From the NCBI GenBank assembly GCA_015069015.1, contig SVJK01000002.1:16141-80140 (forward strand): DNA of 64,000 bases, read 5' to 3'. Of this stretch, positions 9,425 through 21,208 are shown piece after piece. Both the position numbers and the translations under genes were made by a program. The notes under the pieces were generated by a model. The model did no database searches. It saw nothing but the letters and a program-made list of their open reading frames with translations, and was not told where the DNA came from. How positions within the stretch are numbered: the stretch's first letter is position 1; each line of letters begins with the position of its first letter. This DNA comes from Oscillospiraceae bacterium (GTDB lineage Bacteria; Bacillota; Clostridia; UMGS1810).

Positions 9425-10450
9425 ATGGAAAAGAAAAATATCGATTGGGGCAATCTCGGTTTTGCCTACATACCCACCGATTACAGATATGTTTCTGAAT
9501 ATAAAGACGGTGCATGGGATGAAGGTAAACTCACAGAAGATGCAAATGTTGTAATCAGCGAATGTGCAGGAGTACTTCAGTATGCACAGACTTGTTTTGA
9601 AGGTCTCAAAGCATACACAACAGAAGACGGACACATAGTTGTTTTCCGCCCTGACCTTAATGCAGACCGTATCATTGCATCATCTGAAAGACTTCAGATT
9701 CCCGTATTCTCAAAAGAAAGATTTATAGATGCAGTAGAGAAAGTAGTTTTAGCAAACGAAGCATATGTTCCGCCTTTCGGTTCAGGTGCAACTCTCTACA
9801 TCCGCCCCTTTGTATTTGGTTCAAACCCCGTAATCGGTGTTAAACCTGCAACTGAATATCAGTTCAGAATGTTTGTAACACCTGTTGGTCCCTATTTCAA
9901 AGGCGGAGTTAAACCCTTAACCATCAGAGTGTCCGACCTTGACCGTGCAGCACCCCATGGCACAGGCCACATCAAAGCAGGTCTTAACTATGCAATGAGC
10001 CTTTATAACATTGTTGATGCCCACAACTGCGGATTTGATGAAAATATGTACCTTGATGCCGCAACTCACACAAAAGTTGAAGAAACAGGCGGTGCAAACT
10101 TCATTTTCATCACAAAAGACGGCAAAGTTGTAACACCTAAATCAAACACAATTCTTCCCTCAATCACACGTCGTTCTCTTATGTATGTTGCAAAAGAGTA
10201 TCTCGGACTTGAGGTTGAAGAAAGAGAAATATATGCAACAGAACTTCCCGAAATGGCAGAATGCGGTCTTTGCGGAACTGCAGCAGTAATTTCTCCTGTC
10301 GGAAAAATTGTTGACCACGGAAAAGAAATATGCTTGCCATCAGGTATGACTGAAATGGGACCTGTAACAAAGAAACTCTACGACACTCTCACAGGAATTC
10401 AGATGGGAAGAATCCCTGCACCCGAGGGTTGGATAAAAGTTATAAAATAA
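9425..10450 (+). CDS. ilvE: Branched-chain-amino-acid aminotransferase
   Basis: 341 aa; QTCFEGLKAYTTEDG, RPFVFGSNPVIGVKPA, EETGGANFIFITKDGKVVTPKS, EMAECGLCGTAAVISPVG. Confidence 0.92.
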   Translation: MEKKNIDWGNLGFAYIPTDYRYVSEYKDGAWDEGKLTEDANVVISECAGVLQYAQTCFEGLKAYTTEDGHIVVFRPDLNADRIIASSERLQIPVFSKERFIDAVEKVVLANEAYVPPFGSGATLYIRPFVFGSNPVIGVKPATEYQFRMFVTPVGPYFKGGVKPLTIRVSDLDRAAPHGTGHIKAGLNYAMSLYNIVDAHNCGFDENMYLDAATHTKVEETGGANFIFITKDGKVVTPKSNTILPSITRRSLMYVAKEYLGLEVEEREIYATELPEMAECGLCGTAAVISPVGKIVDHGKEICLPSGMTEMGPVTKKLYDTLTGIQMGRIPAPEGWIKVIK

Positions 10451-10469
10451 TTAATAGTTCAAATTATGG

Positions 10470-10495
10470 GGCTGTCTGAAAACAAAGAGACAGCC
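10470..10495 (+). terminator. Hairpin downstream of ilvE (weak terminator candidate)
   Basis: GGCTGTCT...AGACAGCC inverted repeat; the T-tract is delayed. Confidence 0.4.
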
Positions 10496-10524
10496 TCAAA
10501 CATTTTTCAAAGGAATGATATAAA

Positions 10525-11013
10525 ATGCCTCACAAATCAAAAGGAAAAATTTTGGTTTCCGCTTGCCTTTACGGATATTGTTGCAAGTATGACGGCGGAA
10601 ACAACATTTTAAAATCGCCTCTTTTTCAGGTGCTGAAAAACACAGGCAGACTTGTTCCTGTGTGTCCTGAAGAACTTGGAGGTCTTTCCACACCAAGAAT
10701 CCCCTCCGAAATCAAAGACGGAAAAGTTTACAACAAAGAGGGAGAAGATGTAACGGCATTTTTTGAAAAAGGTGCCCAAAAGGCTCTTGAAATTGCAAAA
10801 AAAGAGGGCGTGAGAGTTGCCATCTTAAAGCAGGGGAGTCCTTCCTGCGGATCAAAAAGAATTTGTGACGGAACATTTTCGGGCACAAAGATTTCAGGCG
10901 AGGGCATAACGGCACGAAAACTTATTGAAAACGGAATTCCTGTTTTTGATGAAACAGAAGTTCATCTTGCAAAGGTTTTGGCAGACGGTGATCCCCACAA
11001 CCATCACCATTGA
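10525..11013 (+). CDS. DUF523 family protein
   Basis: KILVSACLYGYCCKYDGGNN...VPVCPEELGGLSTPR...LKQGSPSCGSKRI...GEGITARKL. Natural HHH at the C-terminus. Confidence 0.88.
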   Translation: MPHKSKGKILVSACLYGYCCKYDGGNNILKSPLFQVLKNTGRLVPVCPEELGGLSTPRIPSEIKDGKVYNKEGEDVTAFFEKGAQKALEIAKKEGVRVAILKQGSPSCGSKRICDGTFSGTKISGEGITARKLIENGIPVFDETEVHLAKVLADGDPHNHHH

Positions 11014-11033
11014 TATAAGAGAGGAAAAAGCTT

Positions 11034-11513
11034 ATGAACGAAAACAGATTTTCAAAGGTGGAGAGTTTTGAACTTGACCACACAAAAGTAAAAGCCCCTT
11101 TTGTGAGAAAATGCTCTGTATATAACGGCGAAAAAGGGGATAAGGTGACAAAATTTGATATAAGATTCACGCAGCCAAACGAGAACGAGATGCAGTCTGA
11201 GGGAATCCACACCCTTGAGCATCTTCTTGCAACCTATTTAAGAGAACTTGATGACAGTTTTGCATCAAAGATAATAGACATTTCACCAATGGGATGCCGC
11301 ACAGGGTTTTATATGACCATATGGGGAGAATGGGAATCGGGAGAAATTGCCGAAAGATTCACAAGTGCTCTCAAGCTTATTCTCACATCAGAAGAAATAC
11401 CTGCACAAAATGAAATTCAATGCGGAAATTACAGACTCCATTCACTTGTTCTTGCGAAAAAATATGCAAAAGATGTTCTTGACAAAGGTCTTAGTGACAA
11501 ATATATGAAGTGA
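11034..11513 (+). CDS. luxS: S-ribosylhomocysteine lyase
   Basis: ESFELDHTKVKAPFVRKC, HTLEHLLATYLR (metal-binding HxxEH), DISPMGCRTGFYMTIWG. Confidence 0.95.
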   Translation: MNENRFSKVESFELDHTKVKAPFVRKCSVYNGEKGDKVTKFDIRFTQPNENEMQSEGIHTLEHLLATYLRELDDSFASKIIDISPMGCRTGFYMTIWGEWESGEIAERFTSALKLILTSEEIPAQNEIQCGNYRLHSLVLAKKYAKDVLDKGLSDKYMK

Positions 11514-11751
11514 TGGAAAAATTTAAAAAATTTTCAAAATAATGCTTGACATATAATATTTTTTGTGCTATTATTGTAAATTGCAGTTATAGCCGTTTTT
11601 ATGGATTTTTACTTGTGCATAATCACGGTTTTTTGTGCTTTGCTTGGTTTGCAATTATGCATTATTACTGAGTTTGCACAGATTTAAAAAAGAAACAATT
11701 CTTTTGACAAATCTATCTGACAGCAAATAAAATATATGAGGTGATAGAAAC

Positions 11752-14700
11752 ATGGTACATCCTATAAAGCTTGGTAAGAACGAAAGAATGAGTTACTCCA
11801 AGATTGACGAAGTTCTTGAGATGCCAAACTTAATTGAGGTGCAGAAAAATTCATACCAGTGGTTCATCGAAAAAGGTCTTAAAGAGGTACTGGAAGATGT
11901 ATCTCCTATTTGCGACTTTTCAGGTAATCTCATACTTGAATTTGATGATTATTATCTGGATGAAAACCCCAAGTATTCCATCGAGGAGTGCAAGTCCCGT
12001 GATGCGACATACTCCAAGCCCCTTAAGATTAAAGTTAGGCTCATAAACAAAGAAACCGGCGAAGTCAAGGAGCAGGAAATCTTCATGGGCGAATTCCCTC
12101 TCATGACAGATCAGGGTACCTTCATCATTAACGGTGCTGAGCGTGTTATAGTAAGCCAGGTTGTCCGTTCACCGGGCATCTACTTTGCAATGCAGCACGA
12201 CAAAACCGGTAAGGAACTTTATGATGCTACCGTAATACCAAACCGTGGTGCGTGGCTGGAATATGAAACAGATTCCAACGACGTTTTCTCCGTGCGCATA
12301 GACAGAACCCGTAAACTGCCGGTAACTGTACTTATCCGTGCTCTTGGTCTTAACACCAATGCTGAAATTCTTGAAATGTTCGGCTATGATGAAAAGATCA
12401 ACGCAACTCTTGAAAAAGATTTCACAACAAATGCTGAAGAAGCATTGATTGAAATATACAAAAAACTCCGTCCGGGCGAGCCTCCCACAGTTGAGAGTGC
12501 CACCACACTTATAAACGGACTTTTCTTTGATGCAAAACGTTATGACCTTTCAAAGGTTGGCCGTTTTAAATTCAACAAAAAACTTTCACTTTCTGCAAGA
12601 GTGAAAAATCAGATACTTGCAAAACCCGTAGTTGATGAAGAAACAGGTGAAATTCTTGCGGAAGCAGGCGAGTGCGTATCTTCTGAAAAAGCAAAACTTC
12701 TTGAAAAAGCAGGAATCAACACCGTATGGGTGAAAGTTGAAGATAAAGAAATCAAAATTTTCACAAATGATATGGTTGACATCAAAGACCACATCAGCCC
12801 CGAACTTATCGAGGCAATTTCAGAATATGAAATAACAGAAAAGGTTAAGTTCAGCGTCTTAAAAGAAATCCTTGCATCTTCTGACGATGTTGAGGAACTT
12901 GCAAAACTTATCAAAGAAAGAATGAACGACCTTGTTCCCAAACATATCATAACTGAAGATATCTATGCTTCCATTAACTACCACAACAACCTTGTATACG
13001 GCATAGGTACCACAGATGACATTGACCATCTTGGAAACAGAAGACTTCGTGCAGTCGGCGAACTTTTGCAAAATCAGTTCCGCATCGGTCTTTCAAGACT
13101 TGAAAGAGTTGTAAGAGAAAGAATGACAATTCAGGATCTTGATGCAATCACACCTCAGCTTCTCATAAATTCAAGACCTGTAGTTTCTGCAATCAAAGAA
13201 TTCTTCGGTTCTTCACAGCTTTCACAGTTCATGGATCAGACCAACCCCCTGGCGGAACTCACTCACAAAAGAAGACTTTCTGCTCTCGGTCCCGGCGGTC
13301 TTTCGAGAGAAAGAGCGGGCTTTGAAGTCCGTGACGTTCACCATTCTCACTATGGCAGAATGTGTCCTATCGAAACACCTGAAGGTCCTAACATCGGTCT
13401 TATCAACTCCCTTGCATGCTATGCAAGAATCAATGAATACGGATTCATTGAAGCACCCTACAGAAAATTTGACAAAGAAACACTCAAGGTTACAGATGAA
13501 ATTTCATATATGACTGCGGATGTGGAAGATAACTATATGGTTGCTCCTGCATCAGAAAAACTTGCAGAAGACGGTTCTTTCGTAAATGATAAAGTAATTG
13601 TAAGATACAGAGACGAATTCATCGAAGTTGATCCTGAAAAAGTTGACTATGTTGACGTATCACCAAAACAGATTGTTTCTGTTGCTACAGCAATGATTCC
13701 CTTCCTTGAAAACGATGACGCCGTTCGTGCTCTCATGGGTTCAAACATGCAGCGTCAGGCGGTTCCTCTTTTAAAGACAGAATCACCTATTGTCGGCACA
13801 GGTATGGAATATAAAGCGGCAAAAGATTCAGGTGTTTGCGTACTTGCAAAAGAAGACGGTGAAGTTATAAGAGTTGGTGCTGACGAAGTTCTCGTTCGTG
13901 AAGACGACGGAAACGTTCGCAGTTACAAATTCATAAAATTCCTCCGTTCAAACCAGAGCACCTGTATAAACCAGAAACCTATTGTTTCCAATGGTGAAAG
14001 AGTTAAAAAAGGTGATATCATCGCCGACGGTCCTTCAACTGCAAACGGTGAAATCTCCCTCGGTAAGAATATCCTTATTGGATTTATGACCTGGGAAGGT
14101 TATAACTACGAGGATGCTATCCTTATTAATGAACGTCTTGTAAAAGAAGACGTATTCACTTCAATTCATATCGAAGAATATGAATGTGAAGCACGTGACA
14201 CAAAACTTGGTGCAGAAGAAATCACACGTGACATTTCAAATGTCGGTGAAGATGCCCTCAAAGATATTGATGAAAGAGGTATCGTACGCATCGGTGCTGA
14301 AGTAAGAGCAGGGGATATCCTTGTTGGTAAAGTAACACCAAAAGGTGAAACCGAACTTTCAGCAGAAGAAAGACTTCTTCGTGCAATCTTTGGTGAAAAG
14401 GCAAGAGATGTAAGAGACACATCACTTCGTGTTCCCCACGGTGAAGCAGGTATTGTTGTAGATGTTAAAATATTCACCCGTGAAAACGGTGATGAACTTC
14501 CTCCCGGAGTTAACCAGCTTGTACGTTGCTATATCGCACAGAAGAGAAAAATCTCTGTTGGTGATAAAATGGCAGGACGTCACGGAAATAAAGGTGTTAT
14601 TTCAAGAATTCTTCCTGAAGAAGATATGCCTTTCCTTCCCGACGGCACACCTCTCCAGATAGTTCTTAACCCCCTCGGTGTTCCTTCCCGAATGAATATC

Positions 14701-15597
14701 GGACAGGTTCTCGAAGTTCATCTTGGCTATGCCGCAAAGGCACTTGGCTGGAAGATTGCCACACCCGTATTTGACGGTGCTACAGAAAAAGACATTTTCA
14801 AAACTCTGGAAATGGCAGGCAAATCTCTTGACGGTAAAACAATTCTCTATGACGGACGTACCGGTGATCCTTTTGACAGCCCGGTAACCGTCGGATATAT
14901 GTATTATCTCAAACTTCACCACCTTGTTGATGATAAAATTCATGCCCGTTCAACAGGTCCTTACTCACTTGTTACTCAGCAGCCTCTCGGCGGTAAGGCA
15001 CAGTTCGGTGGACAGAGATTTGGTGAAATGGAAGTTTGGGCACTTGAAGCATATGGTGCCGCATATACACTTCAGGAAATCCTCACCGTTAAATCCGATG
15101 ATGTTGTAGGTCGTGTCAAAACCTATGAATCCATCGTTAAAGGTGAAAACGTACCCAAACCGGGTGTTCCTGAGTCTTTCAAAGTTCTCATAAAAGAACT
15201 TCAGAGTCTTGGACTTGACGTTCAGGTGCTTGATGCAAACGACGAAGTTATTGTTATCAGAGAATCTGATGATGATGAAGATACAGATCTCAGACTCAAC
15301 CTTGAAGGTAACGAGGACGATTTCTATGATGGATTTGATTCATCTGACGAAACTGAAGCAGAATCCGATGGTATGGAAGACGTTGATGAACTTTTTGACG
15401 ATGATGATGTTTCATCCGAAGAAGATGATGATGAACTTGATTTTTCAGACATCTTAGGTGATGACGATGATGACTTTGACTCACTTGAAGCCCCGGATAT
15501 TCTCGATATGGGTGACGAGTATATAGTAGATCTTGACGATATAGACGACATTGACAGTTCTATTGACTCAATGGATGATGAATTTGGTGATCAGTAA
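11752..15597 (+). CDS. rpoB: DNA-directed RNA polymerase subunit beta, with long acidic C-terminal tail
   Basis: 1281 aa; [61 protein letters not shown]; followed immediately by rpoC. Confidence 0.98.
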   Translation: MVHPIKLGKNERMSYSKIDEVLEMPNLIEVQKNSYQWFIEKGLKEVLEDVSPICDFSGNLILEFDDYYLDENPKYSIEECKSRDATYSKPLKIKVRLINKETGEVKEQEIFMGEFPLMTDQGTFIINGAERVIVSQVVRSPGIYFAMQHDKTGKELYDATVIPNRGAWLEYETDSNDVFSVRIDRTRKLPVTVLIRALGLNTNAEILEMFGYDEKINATLEKDFTTNAEEALIEIYKKLRPGEPPTVESATTLINGLFFDAKRYDLSKVGRFKFNKKLSLSARVKNQILAKPVVDEETGEILAEAGECVSSEKAKLLEKAGINTVWVKVEDKEIKIFTNDMVDIKDHISPELIEAISEYEITEKVKFSVLKEILASSDDVEELAKLIKERMNDLVPKHIITEDIYASINYHNNLVYGIGTTDDIDHLGNRRLRAVGELLQNQFRIGLSRLERVVRERMTIQDLDAITPQLLINSRPVVSAIKEFFGSSQLSQFMDQTNPLAELTHKRRLSALGPGGLSRERAGFEVRDVHHSHYGRMCPIETPEGPNIGLINSLACYARINEYGFIEAPYRKFDKETLKVTDEISYMTADVEDNYMVAPASEKLAEDGSFVNDKVIVRYRDEFIEVDPEKVDYVDVSPKQIVSVATAMIPFLENDDAVRALMGSNMQRQAVPLLKTESPIVGTGMEYKAAKDSGVCVLAKEDGEVIRVGADEVLVREDDGNVRSYKFIKFLRSNQSTCINQKPIVSNGERVKKGDIIADGPSTANGEISLGKNILIGFMTWEGYNYEDAILINERLVKEDVFTSIHIEEYECEARDTKLGAEEITRDISNVGEDALKDIDERGIVRIGAEVRAGDILVGKVTPKGETELSAEERLLRAIFGEKARDVRDTSLRVPHGEAGIVVDVKIFTRENGDELPPGVNQLVRCYIAQKRKISVGDKMAGRHGNKGVISRILPEEDMPFLPDGTPLQIVLNPLGVPSRMNIGQVLEVHLGYAAKALGWKIATPVFDGATEKDIFKTLEMAGKSLDGKTILYDGRTGDPFDSPVTVGYMYYLKLHHLVDDKIHARSTGPYSLVTQQPLGGKAQFGGQRFGEMEVWALEAYGAAYTLQEILTVKSDDVVGRVKTYESIVKGENVPKPGVPESFKVLIKELQSLGLDVQVLDANDEVIVIRESDDDEDTDLRLNLEGNEDDFYDGFDSSDETEAESDGMEDVDELFDDDDVSSEEDDDELDFSDILGDDDDDFDSLEAPDILDMGDEYIVDLDDIDDIDSSIDSMDDEFGDQ

Positions 15598-15612
15598 GAA
15601 AGGAGAAAGCTT

Positions 15613-18600
15613 ATGTCAACATTTAATGATTTTGAATCCATAAAGATTGGTTTGGCTTCTCCCGAGAAAATCAGGGAATGGTCACACGGCGAAGTTAAAA
15701 AGCCGGAAACAATTAACTACAGAACTCTCAAGCCTGAGCGTGACGGACTTTTCTGCGAAAAAATCTTCGGACCTCAGAAAGACTGGGAATGTTACTGTGG
15801 AAAATACAAAAGAATACGTTATAAAGGTATTGTCTGCGACCGATGCGGAGTTGAAGTAACCCGTTCAAAGGTTCGTAGAGAGCGTATGGGACACATTGAA
15901 CTTGCAGCTCCCGTATCTCACATCTGGTACTTCAAGGGTATTCCCAGCCGTATGGGACTTATCCTTGATATGTCACCCAGAATCTTAGAAAGAATTCTCT
16001 ATTTTGCCTCATATGTTGTAATTGATCCGGGCAGAACAGACCTTGAGGAAAAACAGACCTTAAGTGAAAAAGAATTCAGAGATTATACAGAAAAATACGG
16101 AAGAGAAAGTTTTAGAGCAGGTATGGGTGCAGAAGCAGTTAAAGAACTTCTTCAGGCAATCGACCTCGAAGAACTTTCCAAAGAACTCAAAGAAGAACTT
16201 GAATCTTCTCAGGGACAGAAAAAAATCCGTATTGCAAAAAGACTTGAAGTTGTAGAGGCATTCAGACTTTCAGGTAACAGACCTGAATGGATGGTAATGG
16301 ATGTTGTTCCCGTAATTCCACCTGAAATCAGACCTATGGTTCAACTTGACGGTGGAAGATTTGCAACATCTGACCTCAACGATCTTTACAGAAGAGTAAT
16401 CAACAGAAACAACCGTCTCAAGAGACTTTTGGAACTTGAAGCTCCCGACATCATTGTCCGCAATGAAAAAAGAATGCTTCAGGAGGCTGTTGATGCCCTC
16501 ATAGATAACGGCAGAAGAGGCCGTCCTGTTACAGGCCCCGGAAACCGTCCTTTGAAATCTCTTTCAGATATGCTCAAAGGTAAGCAGGGACGTTTCCGTC
16601 AGAACCTTCTCGGTAAGCGTGTTGACTATTCAGGCCGTTCAGTTATCGTTGTAGGACCAAACCTTAAAATCTATCAGTGCGGTCTTCCAAAAGAAATGGC
16701 ACTTGAACTCTTCAAGCCCTTCGTAATGAAGAAACTGGTAGAAGACGGACTTTGCCATAACATAAAGAGTGCAAAACGTATGGTTGAAAGGGTAAGACCT
16801 GAAGTATGGGATATGCTCGAAGATGTAATCAAAGAACACCCCGTGTTCCTTAACCGTGCCCCCACACTTCACAGACTCGGTATTCAGGCATTTGAACCCG
16901 TGCTTGTAGAGGGAAGAGCAATCAAACTTCACCCCCTCGTATGTACAGCGTTTAACGCGGACTTCGACGGTGACCAGATGGCTGTTCACGTACCTCTTTC
17001 ACCTGAGGCTCAGGCAGAAGCAAGATTCCTTATGCTCTCTGCAAATAACCTTCTCAAACCTCAGGATGGTAAAACTGTAACCGTTCCTACACAGGATATG
17101 GTTCTTGGTAGTTACTATCTCACCATCATTAAACCCAAAGAGGTTAAAATCCTTGATCCCGGTGACTCAGGCTTTGAAGCAGGAGATGTGGTATGCTACC
17201 TCAGCAATCAGGAATTCAATAAGAGCAACAAAAAAGCCATAACAAAAGGCAAAGGTCTCCATTGGATTAACCTTGAACTTGAAGCAGAAGGCAAAAAACA
17301 GGCAACCTTCACAGAAGAAGGGTGCTTCCCCGGAGAAGACGGAGAAGGAAAGAGTTTCTCAAGTTTTGATGAAGTTCTCATGGCATACGACAGCGGTGCT
17401 CTCGGACTCCACGCTCCCATAAAAGTATATACTTCAAAAGAAATAGACGGCGAAACAGTTTCCGGCATTATTGATGCTACTGCAGGAAAGATTATTTTCA
17501 ATGAAAATATTCCTCAGGATATCGGTCTTGTTGACAGAACCAAAGAAGGTCCTCTCACACTCGAAATCGGTATGAACTACGTTGCTGACAAAAAAGGACT
17601 TGGAAGAATCTGTGATAACTGTATCAAAGTTCACGGAACAACAGTTACAGCAGGCGTACTTGACCACATCAAATCTCTTGGTTACAAGTTCTCCACAAGA
17701 GGTGCTCTCACAATTAGCGTATCTGATATTATCATTCCTGAAACAAAACAGGAACATCTCGACCTGGCACAGTCAAAGGTTGATAAAATCACAAAGCAGT
17801 ATAAGAGAGGTCTCATAAGTGATGAAGAAAGATACAACAAGGTAATTGCATCCTGGAATGAAGCAGTTGATGACATTTCAGATGACCTTATTGACAATCT
17901 TGATCAGTATAACCCCATCTACATGATGGCAACTTCCGGTGCCCGTGGTAGTAAAGACCAGATTAAACAGCTTGCAGGTATGCGTGGTCTTATGGCTGAT
18001 ACCTCAGGTCGTGCAATCGAAATTCCTATCAAGGCTAACTTCCGTGAAGGTCTTAACGTTTTGGAATACTTCATCTCAACTCACGGTGCCCGTAAAGGTC
18101 TTGCCGATACTGCTCTTCGTACAGCAGACTCAGGTTACCTCACAAGAAGACTTGTCGACGTATCTCAGGATGTTATTATCCGTGAAAAAGACTGCGGAAT
18201 TGACCACGGTGTTGTTGTTAAAGCAATCACCGACGGTAACGAAGTTATCGAAGGACTCAGAGACAGACTCAACGGCAGAGTATCACTTCGTGACATTGCA
18301 CATCCTGAAACAGGTGAAATCATTGTAAAAGCAGACGAACTCATCAATGAAGATCTTGCAAAGAAAATCTGCGATGCCGGAATTGAAGAAGTTGAAATCA
18401 GAAGTATACTCACATGTAAAGCAAGAATCGGTGTTTGTGCTAAATGTTACGGCTCCAACCTTGCAACATCTGAACTTGTAAATGCCGGTGAAGCAGTTGG
18501 TATCATAGCAGCACAGTCAATCGGTGAACCCGGTACACAGCTTACAATGAGAACATTCCACACAGGCGGTGTTGCCGGCGACGATATCACTCAGGGTCTC

Positions 18601-19359
18601 CCCAGAGTCGAGGAACTCTTCGAGGCTCGTAAGCCCAAGGGTGTTGCAATTCTTTCCAACGAAGACGGTACTGTTAAGATTGAAGAAACCAAGAAGAAAA
18701 GAGAAGTTGTTATTACAGACGAAAACGGCGTAACAAGCAACTACCTCATTCCCTACGGTTCAAGACTCAAAGTTACAGACGGTCAGAAGATTTCAGCAGG
18801 TGATGAACTTACAGAAGGTTCAATCTATCCTCAGGATCTTCTCACAATCAAAGGAAAGATATCCGATCAGGCAGGTCTTACCGCTGTTACAGATTATCTC
18901 ACAAGAGAAGTACAGAGAGTATACCGTCTCCAGGGTATTGATATCAACGATAAACACATTGAAGTTATCGTAAGACAGATGATAAGAAAAGTAAGAATCG
19001 AAGATCCCGGTGACAGTAACCTTCTCATCGGTTCAATGGTTGATAGAAGTGAATTTGAACACGTTAAAGAAGAAATGCTCGAAAAAGGACTTGCAGCACC
19101 TGTTTCAAAACCTGTGCTTTTGGGTATTACCAAAACAGCTCTTGCAACAGACTCATTCCTCTCTGCAGCATCCTTCCAGGAAACAACCAGAGTTCTTACC
19201 GATGCCGCAATCAAAGGAAAAAAAGATCCTCTCATCGGTCTTAAAGAAAACGTTATCATCGGTAAACTTATTCCTGCCGGAACAGGTCTTCCGATATATC
19301 AGAACGTTGAAGTTGTAACTCCCATAATTCACGCAGATGATTATATGGAAGTGAAGTAA
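15613..19359 (+). CDS. rpoC: DNA-directed RNA polymerase subunit beta'
   Basis: 1248 aa; zinc-ribbon [23 protein letters not shown] and catalytic [17 protein letters not shown]. Confidence 0.98.
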   Translation: MSTFNDFESIKIGLASPEKIREWSHGEVKKPETINYRTLKPERDGLFCEKIFGPQKDWECYCGKYKRIRYKGIVCDRCGVEVTRSKVRRERMGHIELAAPVSHIWYFKGIPSRMGLILDMSPRILERILYFASYVVIDPGRTDLEEKQTLSEKEFRDYTEKYGRESFRAGMGAEAVKELLQAIDLEELSKELKEELESSQGQKKIRIAKRLEVVEAFRLSGNRPEWMVMDVVPVIPPEIRPMVQLDGGRFATSDLNDLYRRVINRNNRLKRLLELEAPDIIVRNEKRMLQEAVDALIDNGRRGRPVTGPGNRPLKSLSDMLKGKQGRFRQNLLGKRVDYSGRSVIVVGPNLKIYQCGLPKEMALELFKPFVMKKLVEDGLCHNIKSAKRMVERVRPEVWDMLEDVIKEHPVFLNRAPTLHRLGIQAFEPVLVEGRAIKLHPLVCTAFNADFDGDQMAVHVPLSPEAQAEARFLMLSANNLLKPQDGKTVTVPTQDMVLGSYYLTIIKPKEVKILDPGDSGFEAGDVVCYLSNQEFNKSNKKAITKGKGLHWINLELEAEGKKQATFTEEGCFPGEDGEGKSFSSFDEVLMAYDSGALGLHAPIKVYTSKEIDGETVSGIIDATAGKIIFNENIPQDIGLVDRTKEGPLTLEIGMNYVADKKGLGRICDNCIKVHGTTVTAGVLDHIKSLGYKFSTRGALTISVSDIIIPETKQEHLDLAQSKVDKITKQYKRGLISDEERYNKVIASWNEAVDDISDDLIDNLDQYNPIYMMATSGARGSKDQIKQLAGMRGLMADTSGRAIEIPIKANFREGLNVLEYFISTHGARKGLADTALRTADSGYLTRRLVDVSQDVIIREKDCGIDHGVVVKAITDGNEVIEGLRDRLNGRVSLRDIAHPETGEIIVKADELINEDLAKKICDAGIEEVEIRSILTCKARIGVCAKCYGSNLATSELVNAGEAVGIIAAQSIGEPGTQLTMRTFHTGGVAGDDITQGLPRVEELFEARKPKGVAILSNEDGTVKIEETKKKREVVITDENGVTSNYLIPYGSRLKVTDGQKISAGDELTEGSIYPQDLLTIKGKISDQAGLTAVTDYLTREVQRVYRLQGIDINDKHIEVIVRQMIRKVRIEDPGDSNLLIGSMVDRSEFEHVKEEMLEKGLAAPVSKPVLLGITKTALATDSFLSAASFQETTRVLTDAAIKGKKDPLIGLKENVIIGKLIPAGTGLPIYQNVEVVTPIIHADDYMEVK

Positions 19360-19385
19360 ATGCATCTGATTATAATATAAACGTA

Positions 19386-19426
19386 AACGGGGTGTAAAAA
19401 ATTTGTTTGATTTTTTACACCCCGTT
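19386..19426 (+). terminator. Rho-independent terminator after rpoC
   Basis: Inverted repeat AACGGGGTGTAAAAAA...TTTTTTACACCCCGTT. Confidence 0.85.
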
Positions 19427-19580
19427 CAAAATTTAAGGATAGAAACAAGACACTAAAATATGATAAATACGTATTTTTTGCGGGTTTCTATATCTGTTTT
19501 AATCTGAATAGGTCTGTAAGTGTATTGTGATTTGTTTTTATTCTCTTAAAGTTTTATTTGTTATTTGGTGGTAAAAGGTT

Positions 19581-20236
19581 ATGAATATTGTATATGAAAA
19601 TGAAGATGTAGTGATAATAATAAAGCCTGCTGGCATATCATCACAGCACACTTCTTCTTCCGGCGGGCTGTCGGATATTCTGAAAGAAAAATATGGATAT
19701 GCATCAGTAATAAATCGCCTTGATACGGTAGTCGGAGGATTGATTGTGTTTGCCAAAAACCCAAACAGTGCTTCCTATTTTCAAAGCTTTCCGAAAATAA
19801 GGAAATAGATAAAACCTATATTGCCGTAATTGAAGGTGTGCCGGATGAAAAAGCGGGAGTTTTGGAAGATTTGCTTTTCAAAGATTCTGCAAAAAACAAA
19901 TCGTTTGTGGTAAAAAGAATGAGAAAAGGAGTCAAAAAAGCCTCTCTTGAATATGTAGTGAAGGAGACGGTTGAATGTGGTGAGAAAAATCTTTCCCTTG
20001 TGGAAATTAAACTTCACACAGGACGAACCCATCAGATAAGAGTTCAATTTTCATCAAGAAAAATGCCTCTTTGCGGAGACGGAAAATATGGAAGCAAAGA
20101 TAATAAATGTAATGTCAGTCTGTGGTCACACAAACTTTGCCTCAAACTTTTTGCCAATACAGAAGAATCTCATTTCACATCTTTTCCGCCAAAAGATGCC
20201 TATCCGTGGAATTTGTTTAAATATACAGGCGAATAA
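19581..20236 (+). pseudogene. RluA-family pseudouridine synthase, interrupted by an apparent -1 frameshift
   Basis: ORF 19581..19808 carries VINRLDTVVGGLIVFAKNPNSASYF; ORF 19838..20236 carries LVEIKLHTGRTHQIRVQF. Adding one T to the TTTT at 19778..19781 joins them as ...NSASYFSKLSENKEIDKTYIAVIEG... Confidence 0.8.
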
Positions 20237-20260
20237 AACTAAATTTTAGTAATTTTTATG

Positions 20261-20289
20261 TTGACATTTGATGTCACAAGTGATATAAT
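20261..20289 (+). promoter_or_regulatory. Sigma-A-type promoter of the infC operon
   Basis: TTGACA (20261..20266), 17-nt spacer, TATAAT (20284..20289). Confidence 0.8.
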
Positions 20290-20295
20290 AACACA

Positions 20296-20401
20296 GTAAA
20301 GTAAAGCAGAGGTCCACCTCTCACCTTATGGTTTAAAGGTACTTATAAGGTTAATACTTATTTTTCAAGCAATAAGTGGGTGGATTTCGCCCACTTTTTT
20401 T
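20296..20401 (+). ncRNA. L20-leader-like attenuator upstream of infC-rpmI-rplT
   Basis: Position between promoter and infC; gaggtccacctctcacctta...aggtacttataaggttaatacttatttttcaagcaa resembles Firmicute infC leaders; ends in terminator AAGTGGGtggatttcgCCCACTTttttt (20374..20401). Confidence 0.75.
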
Positions 20402-20433
20402 AGTGCAAAATGTTTTTATGGAGGTGTTTTGTC

Positions 20434-20943
20434 ATCAGTAACAAAGACTTGTTGATTAATGAAGAAATCAAAGACAAAGAAGTAAGATTAATTGATTCTG
20501 ACGGTTCCCAGCTTGATATCGTTACAATTGATATTGCTATGAAAAAAGCTGAAGAAAGAGGAATGGATCTTGTAAAGATTGCTCCTCAGGCTAAACCGCC
20601 CGTTTGTAAAATAATGGATTACGGTAAATATCGTTTTGAAATGGCAAAAAGAGAAAAGGAAGCCAGAAAGAATCAGAAAACCGTAAGCGTCAAAGAAATT
20701 CAGATGCGACCGGCAATTGATGTTCATGATTTTCAGACAAAAGTAAATCATACCAAAAAGTTTTTAAGTTCAGGTGACAAAGTCAAAATCACAATTCGAT
20801 TTAGGGGAAGAGAACTTCATCACACACAGCTTGGAACAGATCTTCTGGAAAAATTTGCGGAAGCTGTATCCGATGCAGGTACTGTTGAAAAGGGAGCTAA
20901 ACTTGAAGGAAGAAATATGACTATGACAGTAGCACCGAAATAA
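20434..20943 (+). CDS. infC: Translation initiation factor IF-3 (probable AUC start)
   Basis: [30 protein letters not shown]...[18 protein letters not shown]; ggaggt lies 8 nt upstream of ATC at 20434. The ORF track starts at ATG 20410, upstream of that RBS. Confidence 0.9.
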   Translation: MSNKDLLINEEIKDKEVRLIDSDGSQLDIVTIDIAMKKAEERGMDLVKIAPQAKPPVCKIMDYGKYRFEMAKREKEARKNQKTVSVKEIQMRPAIDVHDFQTKVNHTKKFLSSGDKVKITIRFRGRELHHTQLGTDLLEKFAEAVSDAGTVEKGAKLEGRNMTMTVAPK

Positions 20944-20989
20944 GTCACTAAATTTACAGTATTTAAAATTTTGGAAGGAGTGTAAAGAG

Positions 20990-21187
20990 ATGCCTAAAAT
21001 TAAAACTCATAGAGGCGCAGCAAAAAGATTCGGTCTTACCAAAAATGGAAAGGTAAAGAAAAACCAAGCTTTCAGAAGACACATTCTTACTAAGAAATCC
21101 ACAAAGAGAAAAAGAGCTTTGAGAAAGCACACATATGCTTCAAAAGCAAATGCAGCTACAATCAAGAGACTGATATTGTATAAATAA
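20990..21187 (+). CDS. rpmI: 50S ribosomal protein L35
   Basis: [45 protein letters not shown]. Confidence 0.97.
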   Translation: MPKIKTHRGAAKRFGLTKNGKVKKNQAFRRHILTKKSTKRKRALRKHTYASKANAATIKRLILYK

Positions 21188-21208
21188 TATAGAGGGAGGC
21201 GTTTTAAA

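Noticed and set aside
11008-11013. C-terminal HHH on the DUF523 protein as an engineered tag
   Set aside because: Only three consecutive histidines (NHHH), in native context; no vector sequence.
15296-15551. Antisense Ser- and His-rich ORFs over the RpoB tail
   Set aside because: Low-complexity products of the GAT/GAA-rich codons of the acidic tail read on the other strand.
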